Part shown: positions 42,879-51,379 of the stretch, piece after piece
How positions within the stretch are numbered: the first letter of the stretch is position 1
Layout: every line of letters begins with the position of its first letter
Source: an uncultured Pseudovibrio sp.
Lineage (GTDB): Bacteria > Pseudomonadota > Alphaproteobacteria > Rhizobiales > Stappiaceae
Direction: 5' to 3'
Assembly (NCBI GenBank): GCA_947496145.1
Contig: CANMBS010000035.1
Location: 1 to 56,560, forward strand
DNA length: 56,560 bases
Translations under genes and position numbers: made by a program
The notes under the pieces: model-generated
Database searches by the model: none
What the model saw: the letters and a program-made list of their open reading frames with translations, nothing else
What the model was told of the DNA's origin: nothing

Positions 42879-45800
42879 GTGATCCTGTAGTTATCACACC
42901 AAGATTCCGTCGTTCAGTTCGTATCGACACAGATTTTGCATCAGCGACGGCAATTGATGACTTTCACTGTCCGGCTTCATTCCAATCGGCCGTGACTTTT
43001 ATGGCCGCTCACGTCGCCGATACAGAGCAAGGCGCGTTTACATGGACCGGGCCTTATGGTGGTGGCAAGTCTAGCTTGGCAGTTGCTCTTGCCTGTCTAT
43101 TTGGTGCACCAAAAGTCATCCATGAGCAGGCAGCAGCCTTGTTTGGCGAGCCGGTCATTGCCGCACTAAAGTCCGCTCTGCCCTATTTCCCATCTCGTTG
43201 GGATGTGCTGACGCTGGTCACTGAACGTCGGTCAATTTCGGTACAACTTGCAGAGCTCCTAGATATTTCCGCGTCATCAAATGCATCGGACGTCCTTAAA
43301 GAAATCGAACGCAGAACGAAGGATCGCGGCCTCCTTCTCATCATGGATGAACTTGGCCGTGGGTTAGAAGCAGCGGCCGACGGAGACGGCGATCTTCACC
43401 TCCTGCAAGACATTGCCGAGCTTGCAGCTCGCAGCCAAGGAAATTTTATTTTCCTCGGAATCCTACACCAAGCCTTCGAGGAGTATGCTGAGCGGCTTGG
43501 TCGTAAAGCGAAGGACTCCTGGGCAAAAATTCAAGGGCGATTTGTCGATATTTCGATTTCTGTATCGCTTGAGGAGACCATTGAACTGATTGGCGAAGCG
43601 CTGGGGCATGAGCGAGCTGTTCGCAAGGCTATCCCGTTGGCGGAAAATTGTGTTGATCAATTGCGCCCGGCCCGCAAAAAAATCGAAGCTAAGCGGATGG
43701 CTGGAAAGCTTGCGCGCACAGCGCCCCTTCACCCGATGACTGCTTGTCTCCTAGGTCCGCTCTCCCGGCGACGCTTTGGTCAGAACCAACGAAGTGTGTT
43801 TTCCTTTTTGAGCTCGGCTGAACCATACGGATTGCAAGACGCACTTACAAAAGAGGTCGTCGATGGTGTTTACCCGCCACATCTTTTATGGAATTACCTG
43901 CAGGCCAATTTTGAAGCTGCCATTCTGTCCTCGCCGGATGGGCGTCGATGGGCATTGGCGCATGATGTCTTAGAACGGTGCATGGCGCGCGGTGCGAGCG
44001 ATCTCGAACAACATGTATTGAAAACTATCGCGATCTTTGAGCTGCTCAAAGATCGCTCGGGACTTTCTTCAAATCTCGACACGATTGCACTGGCGCTCAA
44101 TGAATTCTGCCGCTCTGATGTTGAAGCGGTGCTCTCACGCCTTGAACAGCAATCCGAAATCGTTTTCCGCAAACATGCCGGTATTTTTGTGCTTTACGCA
44201 GGGTCGGATTTTGACGTTGAGGCCAGCTTAGGAGAATTACTGTCAAAGCCTACAGATGTTGACCTAAACATGGTTCGCCTGCTGGCTGATCTTCAACCAA
44301 TGTTGGCGAAGCGTCACCATGAGGAAACAGGAGCGATGCGGTGGTTCGAGATGTCCATCCATCCCGTATCTGAGTTGGACGACCTCACGCCGCCAAAGTA
44401 CGCCCAAGACATCATAGGTCGGATCGTGTTTGTATTGCCAATGAAAGGCGAGAGTCAAAGGGAAACCATCGAAGCGTGTGAGAGTGCAGCATGCGCTCAA
44501 AGTGTTTTTCCATTAATCATCGGCCATCATGCTGACGCAGCCAAACTTCTGGAACTCGCGCGCGAGCTTACAGCACTCAACACGCTTGAAAGAAAATTTC
44601 CAGAACTTCGGGGTGACCCGATTGCTCGTCGGGAAATCGATGCGCGTTCCACAGAGGTGCGTCATAAGCTTGAAGAGATCATTCACGGATTGATCGACGA
44701 GTGTCATTGGTTTGTTGCTGATCAGAAGGCACTGAAGCTGACCAAGCGTGTCTTGAACGAACAGTTGTCGGTCCTGGCTGATACGATTTTTGACGATGGA
44801 CCAATCATCCGAAATGAGCTTCTGAATTGCTCTGAGCCATCCTCAAATGCAGTGAGTGCCCGAACCAAACTGATGAAAAGGATGGTAATGCACGGATCCG
44901 TTAGTGATCTTGGGTTTGACGGCAAGAATTATCCTGCGGAACGTGGCCTCTACATTTCGCTCCTAAAAGAAACGGGAATTCATGTTGACGGCCAATATAG
45001 TGCTCCCGACAAAAGCAGCACATTATTTCCATTGTGGCAGTCAGCAGACAAATTGCTTACGTCTAAGCAAGGTGTCATAGGTGCCGATGAGATTATTAGG
45101 GTTTGGGGCGAAAATCCAATCGGATTGAAGACCGGGCTAGGTACAGTATTTTTATCTGCGTACATTTTATCTCGCCATGATCGCGTTGCGGTTTACGGAG
45201 AGGGCATATTCCAGGCCAGCTTCAACGAGCTTTGTGTTGAATTTCTTGCGCGTGCGCCTAAAGATATTGGTTTGCGCCGGATTGAGATGGAAGGTTTTGT
45301 TGGGAAGACTCTTGAGACTCTCGGCGGCCTCCTAAAAATCAAAGGTGCAACTGAACCACTTTTGGTTGCGCGGAAAATAATCGGCGAGTTCGATGCACTC
45401 GTACCATGGACATCCCACACCCAATCGCTTTCACCTCAGACACTTAAGGTTCGCGAAATTCTCAAGCGGGCTAGTGATCCAAACAAGCTCTTATTTGATG
45501 ATTTGCCTCGCCTGACCGAGCCGCTCGCCGATGGCAGCTTTGATGCAAACGCAACGGCTGTTTTGCTCAGAAACGCACTGGCAGAAATGCGGGCAGCTTA
45601 TCCAAAGGTGCTCGAAGACTTGAAGGCTCTGATGTTGCGAGAACTGGACGTGCGTAGTCAGGGCAAAGATGCATTCAAAGACTTGCGCGACCGTGCGGAC
45701 AATATCCGACACATCGGTGGTGACTTGCGTTTGGAAGCTTTCGTCGGACGGCTGACGCAGTTTCATGGCACGCGCGAGGACATGGAAGGGCTTGCTGGTG

Positions 45801-46165
45801 TCGCTGTTAACAAGCTTCCCAGAGACTGGAACGATGGTGATCGCGAACGCGCGGCCGTTGGCCTTACTGAGCTTGCGACAGTCTTTTTGAAGACCGAAAC
45901 AATGGCCCGGGTAAAAGGTCGCAAAGATGGGCGGCACGCCATGGCGGTTGTGGTTGGCAAAGAGAACACCGCGCACTCACTGTTCAGCGAGTTTCAAGTG
46001 GCTGATGTCGACTGGCATGATGTCGAGGCCCTTGCGGTGACTCTTGATCGAGCTCTGAGTGAGGTGGATCATCAGCGCCGCGAGATTATTCTCGCGGCTT
46101 TGATCGAGGTTACATCCAAGTATCTCAATTCTGACGATGAACGCCGTGTCGGAGAACGCGCATGA
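42875..46165 (+). CDS. sspC: P-loop ATPase, SspC-like
   Basis: This is a 1096-residue cytosolic ATPase. Walker A is TGPYGGGKSS at residues 58–67 and Walker B LLLIMDELGRG at 153–163, with the DE pair of catalytic P-loop enzymes, followed by a sensor-like region NFIFLGILHQAFEEY. The remaining ~800 residues are mostly helical and I do not recognise a nuclease. It overlaps sspB and sspD by 4 bp each. Position between DUF4007 and PP-loop genes and the Walker motifs fit SspC, the ATPase of the Ssp modification complex. BREX BrxC-like ATPases are an alternative relative. Confidence 0.75.
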   Translation: MSDPVVITPRFRRSVRIDTDFASATAIDDFHCPASFQSAVTFMAAHVADTEQGAFTWTGPYGGGKSSLAVALACLFGAPKVIHEQAAALFGEPVIAALKSALPYFPSRWDVLTLVTERRSISVQLAELLDISASSNASDVLKEIERRTKDRGLLLIMDELGRGLEAAADGDGDLHLLQDIAELAARSQGNFIFLGILHQAFEEYAERLGRKAKDSWAKIQGRFVDISISVSLEETIELIGEALGHERAVRKAIPLAENCVDQLRPARKKIEAKRMAGKLARTAPLHPMTACLLGPLSRRRFGQNQRSVFSFLSSAEPYGLQDALTKEVVDGVYPPHLLWNYLQANFEAAILSSPDGRRWALAHDVLERCMARGASDLEQHVLKTIAIFELLKDRSGLSSNLDTIALALNEFCRSDVEAVLSRLEQQSEIVFRKHAGIFVLYAGSDFDVEASLGELLSKPTDVDLNMVRLLADLQPMLAKRHHEETGAMRWFEMSIHPVSELDDLTPPKYAQDIIGRIVFVLPMKGESQRETIEACESAACAQSVFPLIIGHHADAAKLLELARELTALNTLERKFPELRGDPIARREIDARSTEVRHKLEEIIHGLIDECHWFVADQKALKLTKRVLNEQLSVLADTIFDDGPIIRNELLNCSEPSSNAVSARTKLMKRMVMHGSVSDLGFDGKNYPAERGLYISLLKETGIHVDGQYSAPDKSSTLFPLWQSADKLLTSKQGVIGADEIIRVWGENPIGLKTGLGTVFLSAYILSRHDRVAVYGEGIFQASFNELCVEFLARAPKDIGLRRIEMEGFVGKTLETLGGLLKIKGATEPLLVARKIIGEFDALVPWTSHTQSLSPQTLKVREILKRASDPNKLLFDDLPRLTEPLADGSFDANATAVLLRNALAEMRAAYPKVLEDLKALMLRELDVRSQGKDAFKDLRDRADNIRHIGGDLRLEAFVGRLTQFHGTREDMEGLAGVAVNKLPRDWNDGDRERAAVGLTELATVFLKTETMARVKGRKDGRHAMAVVVGKENTAHSLFSEFQVADVDWHDVEALAVTLDRALSEVDHQRREIILAALIEVTSKYLNSDDERRVGERA

Positions 46166-46995
46166 CAATTACTCGCCACGTATTGGGCCTCTCGGGTGGG
46201 CGCGACAGTGCCGCGTTAGCCATCTTCATGCGCCAAAGGCATCCCGAAATTGAGGTTGAGTATTTCTTTACCGATACAGGTAAAGAGTTACCTGAAGTGT
46301 ATGAATATTTGACGCGACTAGAAGGTTATCTCGGTAAGCCAATAAGACGCTTAAACCCAGATCGAGATTTTGATTACTGGCTAAAGAGTTACAAAAGCTA
46401 CCTGCCTTCTGCACAGTCGCGCTGGTGCACGCGTCAGCTAAAGCTCCGCCCATTTGAAAAATGGGTGCGCGAGTTCCTCGAGGCCGGCGAAACGGTCATC
46501 TCATATGTGGCTATCCGCAGCGACGAAGAATATCGAGAGGGTTATCAGTCAAAAAAAGAAAAGCTTCTGGTCAGATTGCCCTTCAAGGATGCCAGTATTG
46601 ACAAACCTGGCGTTATTGAGATTCTCGAGGGATCAGGGCTGGGTCTTCCGGACTACTATAGGTGGCGCAGCCGCAGCGGATGTACGTTTTGCTTTTTCCA
46701 ACAAAAGATCGAATGGGTACGCTTGCTGCAAGAACACCCTGAAGCATTTGAAGAAGCTAAGCGCTACGAAAAGAATGCAATTGAGCATGGATCACCCTTT
46801 ACTTGGAGCCAAGGTGAATCACTTATCGAACTTGAGCAACCTGAACGCCAAGAACAGATCAGATTGGATCACAAAAAGCGCCTTGAGCGGGCACGGCGGC
46901 GAATACAGGCGAATCCACTACGCCCCGACACATCGTTGGACCTAGATGATGTATATGGTGGAACAGCCAAAGCATGTCTGACTTGCCATAAATAA
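46162..46995 (+). CDS. sspD: PAPS-reductase-like PP-loop protein, SspD-like
   Basis: This is a 277-residue ATP-pyrophosphatase. The PP-loop LGLSGGRDSAAL is at residues 8–19, with VEYFFTDTGKELPEVYEYL next and the PAPS-reductase-like box SRWCTRQLKLRPFEKWV. Cysteine pairs SGCTFCFF and CLTC near the end could bind metal or carry sulfur. DndC and SspD proteins of this family activate the DNA backbone phosphate with ATP for sulfur insertion. It overlaps sspC by 4 bp, and a 39-bp gap precedes the GHKL gene. Confidence 0.82.
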   Translation: MTITRHVLGLSGGRDSAALAIFMRQRHPEIEVEYFFTDTGKELPEVYEYLTRLEGYLGKPIRRLNPDRDFDYWLKSYKSYLPSAQSRWCTRQLKLRPFEKWVREFLEAGETVISYVAIRSDEEYREGYQSKKEKLLVRLPFKDASIDKPGVIEILEGSGLGLPDYYRWRSRSGCTFCFFQQKIEWVRLLQEHPEAFEEAKRYEKNAIEHGSPFTWSQGESLIELEQPERQEQIRLDHKKRLERARRRIQANPLRPDTSLDLDDVYGGTAKACLTCHK

Positions 46996-47034
46996 TTGTA
47001 TGCAATGTGAAAAAATTCGCGCTAAGGTAATTCA

Positions 47035-49440
47035 ATGTTTAAAGTAACTGCAAGAACCGTACTTGAATTGGGATCAGAGCTCATCAGCTCAGATCCAATA
47101 GCCTTTTACGAACTGATCAAAAACGGGATCGATGCTGGGTCCAAAACCGGCGTCACAATTAAGTTTGATATTGTGCTTGCACGACGCGATTTCGAGGAAG
47201 TAAAAGCCCAAATTCACAAGGTATTGAATGCCAACGACTCGGATGAAGCGGACGACATTTGGGATTTCGATAAGTTAAAAGACTGGCTCACAGGCAAGCT
47301 GATTACGGAAGCGGAAGATCTCTGGGTCGAAGCTAATTCTCTCATTGAAGAAGCTGAAGATTTCGAAGATCTTGCACACGCACTACAGACGATAGACGGC
47401 TTAAACTCGATCACTGTCTCTGACACGGGATCAGGAATGTCGCTCGAAGAACTCACCTCGGTATTTCTCGTAATTGGGACATCTTCCAGGAAGACAGAAA
47501 TTGATGCTGCATTGGCAGGTGGTAAATCGCACTCTCCTTTTCTAGGCGAAAAGGGGATTGGGCGTCTGTCAGCGATGCGGTTGGGAGACACGCTTTCGGT
47601 TCGCACGACGAAATCAGATGACACTTATTACAACCTCATTGAGATTGATTGGTCAGCTTTTGATAATCTTGCCAAGATGGTTCAGGATATTGTCGTTGAA
47701 CCAGTTCGCGGCGGCAAGAAAGCAGATCCTGAATTCAGTGGTACGGAAATAGTCATTCGAAGGTTGAATGCTGATTGGGCTAAGAAACGGGTCGACCGGC
47801 TCGCGATGGATGATTTCTCCTTGCTGATAAATCCGCTTGCTAAAGCGAAGGGCCAACGAATCGCAGTTTTCTGGAATGGGAAGCGAATAAATATACGACG
47901 TCTAGAAAACAGTTTTCTCTCCCATGCGAATGCCGTAGTGCGCGGCCATTACCGAAAGACGGACGATGGTCCTGAGCTAGAGCTTCGGATCGAATTGCAT
48001 AATATTGGGTTTGACCATCCCAAAGAGATTAGCGTTGAGACAGCGACAGCTGATGTTCTGCATGGAGCCTTGGTAGGTCCCAAAGCTAAGCGACGACGGA
48101 TGAACAAGCGGGATATCAACTATACTGCTCTCAACACTGTTGGTCCGTTTGACTTTGAATTATTCTGGTTTAATCGCTCGATCCTGCGCAAGCATAAGTC
48201 TACAGGCGAATATGATGCGCTTAGAAATTTACTCGATCAGTGGATGGGAGTCCGTCTCTACCGCGATGCATTTAGGGTGTACCCTTACGGTTCGGAAGAT
48301 GATGATTGGCTTGACCTAGATAAAATAGCTCTGAGATCAAAGGGCTATGCCCTAAACCGTATCCAACTCATCGGACAGGTAGAGATCGGTCGGTTCTCTA
48401 ATCCGTTTTTGATTGACCAAACCAACCGTGAAGGCCTTCGGCAAACGCCTGAAGAGGCTATCCTGAAAGAAACGGTTCAGTTCGCTGTCGAAAGGCTTCG
48501 CGATGAGATGAATCGTATTACGCGCGAACAGAAAGACGCTAAAGAACCATTCATCGCGCACGAGACTAGGACTATGGATCTTGAAAAGCGGATGAAGGCG
48601 ACAATCCGTTCAATTGGAAAAGCTGTTCCTGAGGAACATCGCGAAGCTGTCCAAGAGCTAGAATTGATGCGCGAAGAATTTTCCCGTTACGCGGCGAAAG
48701 CACGTGAACGTGTTTCCGAGATGGAAAAGGATGCAGACCAGATGCTTGCTATGGCGGGCGTCGGCCTGATGGTTGAAGTTGTCGCGCATGAATTGACGCG
48801 ATCCGCCGAGGACGCCCTAGATATCTTAAATAGTCTAAAGCGAAAATCTGTACCTGAAGAGGTTAGCAAACGCCTTGAAAGTCTCCGCGCATCGATGAAC
48901 AGCATCAGCAAGCGTCTTCGAATTCTTGATCCCCTGAGCGTCACTGGTCGACAGCGCAAGGAGCGCTTCAAACTGGATGAGTTGGTGCAAGAAATTTTAG
49001 AGGCACATGAGGCCCAATTTTTGCGCCACGAAATCGATTTAAGCGTGTTCTTGCCGGAAAAGCCGGTTGAGGTCTCGGCCGTCAAAGGGATGGTTGTCCA
49101 AGTATTGGAGAACCTGATCTCAAATTCGCTCTATTGGATGGACGTTGAAAAACAGCGCAAGATGTCGCTTAAGCCGGCGCTCACTATCGCAGTCGAAAAC
49201 AATCCGCCGCGGGTTCGTTTCACAGACAACGGACCTGGAATTTCAAAGCAGTACAAAGGCCGAATTTTTGACCTTTTCTTCTCGCTCAAAGACAAGAGCC
49301 GTCGCCGAGGTCTTGGTCTGTTCATAGCCAAGGAAGCAGCGGAGCATAATGGTGGTGCTCTCACATTGGATGCAGATGTCACCAACAGCGAAGGACGATT
49401 CACGACTTTTGATTATCAAGTAGTGGGTGACGGGTCTTGA
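47035..49440 (+). CDS. Double-GHKL ATPase with histidine-kinase-like C-terminus
   Basis: This is an 801-residue protein with two GHKL ATP-binding modules. The N-terminal one resembles Hsp90/MutL: FYELIKNGIDAGS (Glu26, Asn30, Asp33), VSDTGSGMSLEEL (Asp130) and LGEKGIGRLSAMRLGD (170–185), with an acidic insert at ~50–120. The C-terminal one resembles histidine kinases: VLENLISNSLYWM, RFTDNGPGIS (~729) and RRRGLGLFIAKEAAEHNGG. In front of it is an H-box-like GLMVEVVAHELTRSAEDALD (His ~585) in a coiled-coil stretch. It overlaps the REC-like gene by 4 bp. It is probably part of the restriction half of the defence operon (SspFGH position). Confidence 0.78.
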   Translation: MFKVTARTVLELGSELISSDPIAFYELIKNGIDAGSKTGVTIKFDIVLARRDFEEVKAQIHKVLNANDSDEADDIWDFDKLKDWLTGKLITEAEDLWVEANSLIEEAEDFEDLAHALQTIDGLNSITVSDTGSGMSLEELTSVFLVIGTSSRKTEIDAALAGGKSHSPFLGEKGIGRLSAMRLGDTLSVRTTKSDDTYYNLIEIDWSAFDNLAKMVQDIVVEPVRGGKKADPEFSGTEIVIRRLNADWAKKRVDRLAMDDFSLLINPLAKAKGQRIAVFWNGKRINIRRLENSFLSHANAVVRGHYRKTDDGPELELRIELHNIGFDHPKEISVETATADVLHGALVGPKAKRRRMNKRDINYTALNTVGPFDFELFWFNRSILRKHKSTGEYDALRNLLDQWMGVRLYRDAFRVYPYGSEDDDWLDLDKIALRSKGYALNRIQLIGQVEIGRFSNPFLIDQTNREGLRQTPEEAILKETVQFAVERLRDEMNRITREQKDAKEPFIAHETRTMDLEKRMKATIRSIGKAVPEEHREAVQELELMREEFSRYAAKARERVSEMEKDADQMLAMAGVGLMVEVVAHELTRSAEDALDILNSLKRKSVPEEVSKRLESLRASMNSISKRLRILDPLSVTGRQRKERFKLDELVQEILEAHEAQFLRHEIDLSVFLPEKPVEVSAVKGMVVQVLENLISNSLYWMDVEKQRKMSLKPALTIAVENNPPRVRFTDNGPGISKQYKGRIFDLFFSLKDKSRRRGLGLFIAKEAAEHNGGALTLDADVTNSEGRFTTFDYQVVGDGS

Positions 49441-51377
49441 ACGATAAGAAGCGCGTAGCGGCAGCAGGCTTTGGTTCTGCGATCATCGTAGATGACGGTT
49501 ACGATGAAATCCCATTAGTTCAAGAACTACTGAATGAAGACGGTTGGGACACATTCTTTGATGATGCGTGCGGAGACGATGCGACGCGAATCGAAGCTTT
49601 CTTTCCAGAATTTGACCCAGATGCACGAGACGCATTAAAGTCAGATCAGACATTCATAAATGTTTTGTGGGAACACCGGGACGACGTGCGTGATCTCCTT
49701 GGTGAGCTCTTTGACACTTATGAACGTAAGGCGATAGATAATGCGCCATTTCTCGCTGCGGCCGAAGCGGCACTCAAAGCACTCGGTATCCCTTTCGAAA
49801 CACATGGTCGTGACTTTGTCGACGCAGCAGTCGGTGCTGATCTTATCCTCATCGATCTATTTCTAGGCATCCAGCAAGGTGCTGATGACCGTCTATTGAC
49901 TGTCGAGAAGTTAAAGCAAGCAATTGGTCGACGCGAAGGATCACTTCCATCAATAGTGCTAATGTCGCAGGTTCCGACCATCGACGAGCTCGCCAAAGAG
50001 TTTCGCCGCGATGTGCAATTGCACGCCTCAGCGTTTCGGCATGTTCGCAAACCCGACCTTCAAACGCCGGGAAGAGTGCAAGGCCTGATATTGACTTTGG
50101 CCGCTCATAGAGCCGACAGCCAAGCATTGGCCACGTTTGTCGATACGTGGGAGCAGAAGGCGAAAGAGGCTGTTGGCAAAGCGGCAAGTGGACTACGAAA
50201 GATCGATATTGACGACCTTCAGCACATTCGCACGATGTTGCTGCGCTTTGAGGGCGTGAATACATCGAGCTATATGCTCGACGTTTTTGATCGTGTGCTT
50301 CAATACGAGATTGAGGCTCACGACGAAGTTCTGAAAGCAGCTATCCCACTTGACGATATGGCTGATGATCCACCTCCTTTGATGATCTCTAACGACAGAG
50401 ACACCTACGCTATTTTGGAACGCACGTTGTTCGTCAATCCAAGCCGAAGATCCCATGCGACAGGTGCTGTATGGCCCATCACATTCGGTGATATTTTGGG
50501 GCCAAGACCCGGTTCAACAATAAAGCCCCGAGGGTTCTTCGGTGGTCGTGACGATCTTGTATTTTTTATCGCTTCACCAGAGTGTGATCTCATCCGAGCA
50601 GATGGTCTCAAGACAGTACTTTTGGTTGCCGGCAGCTTGGAAGAAGTGGATATGGCAAAGCCGGTGCTTGGCGTATCTGGGAACATAACGCCTATCCTTT
50701 CGATAGAGGGTGACAAACGATATCAGATCACCTGGGATTTCGGAGATCTAAGAACGGCGAATCTTTCACGTGCGAAAGGTCTTCTTAAGAAGGGAGGAGA
50801 TGCGGTCGTACTTGGACGTCTCCGCGATGTTTCCGCACTTGGTTTACGTCAACAACTGCTTGGAAACGTTGGTCGCGTAGGCGAGATGGCACCTTTACCA
50901 AGATCGTTTCGCTTCAGTGCTGAAGTCCACTACCCTCAACCCGACGAAACTTCTCAGCTGCTTGCACTACCGGCGGGTGTCGCATTACGTGGCAACATGT
51001 TGGTACCAAGAAAAGGCCGTGTAGCTAACCTAATATTCGATTCAAGTTGCGAAAATGACCTCACCACAGCTATTTTGAGCTTGGATATCACCTCCGTTGC
51101 CGAAGGCAGCAGAGCACGACTGAACAAGCTCAAGGAGCTATCTTGTCTGCGAAAGTTATTCAGATCAGGTTTGCAGTGGACGAGCCTGCCATTGAAGGGT
51201 CCACGCGATGCCGAGCTTCTGAAGGACGGCGAACCCCTCCCAGAGAATGATGACAAAAAGCCCAAAATCGAGAAAGTTGGAAAAATTGTAACAGATCAAG
51301 ACTTTGTCAAAGAGTTGGGAGCTGACTTTCGCAAGTCTGGTTTAGTTTTTAAAATCAGCGTTGAGGATAGCATTTAG
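49437..51377 (+). CDS. Response-regulator-like protein with large unknown C-terminal domain
   Basis: This is a 646-residue protein. The N-terminal ~220 residues fit a divergent receiver (REC) fold: SAIIVDDGYDE (Asp19, Asp20), the phospho-acceptor strand LILIDLFLGIQQ (~Asp139), the Ser switch SIVLMSQV and the lysine FRHVRKPDL. An insert of about 100 residues lies between the first strands. The C-terminal ~420 residues show no domain I recognise. It starts with TTG overlapping the upstream stop (TTGA). Pairing with the histidine-kinase-like protein suggests phosphorelay or allosteric control of an effector; no nuclease motif was found. Confidence 0.65.
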   Translation: MNDKKRVAAAGFGSAIIVDDGYDEIPLVQELLNEDGWDTFFDDACGDDATRIEAFFPEFDPDARDALKSDQTFINVLWEHRDDVRDLLGELFDTYERKAIDNAPFLAAAEAALKALGIPFETHGRDFVDAAVGADLILIDLFLGIQQGADDRLLTVEKLKQAIGRREGSLPSIVLMSQVPTIDELAKEFRRDVQLHASAFRHVRKPDLQTPGRVQGLILTLAAHRADSQALATFVDTWEQKAKEAVGKAASGLRKIDIDDLQHIRTMLLRFEGVNTSSYMLDVFDRVLQYEIEAHDEVLKAAIPLDDMADDPPPLMISNDRDTYAILERTLFVNPSRRSHATGAVWPITFGDILGPRPGSTIKPRGFFGGRDDLVFFIASPECDLIRADGLKTVLLVAGSLEEVDMAKPVLGVSGNITPILSIEGDKRYQITWDFGDLRTANLSRAKGLLKKGGDAVVLGRLRDVSALGLRQQLLGNVGRVGEMAPLPRSFRFSAEVHYPQPDETSQLLALPAGVALRGNMLVPRKGRVANLIFDSSCENDLTTAILSLDITSVAEGSRARLNKLKELSCLRKLFRSGLQWTSLPLKGPRDAELLKDGEPLPENDDKKPKIEKVGKIVTDQDFVKELGADFRKSGLVFKISVEDSI

Positions 51378-51379
51378 GG

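Noticed and set aside
40721-46995. Classical DndABCDE system
   Set aside because: A desulfurase and PP-loop protein are present, but DndB, DndD (SMC-like) and DndE are not; the DUF4007 protein points to the Ssp type.
42875-46995. BREX type 4 (BrxC plus BrxP PAPS-reductase-like)
   Set aside because: No PglZ or BrxL gene in the window, and the DUF4007 plus desulfurase pair is not part of BREX.
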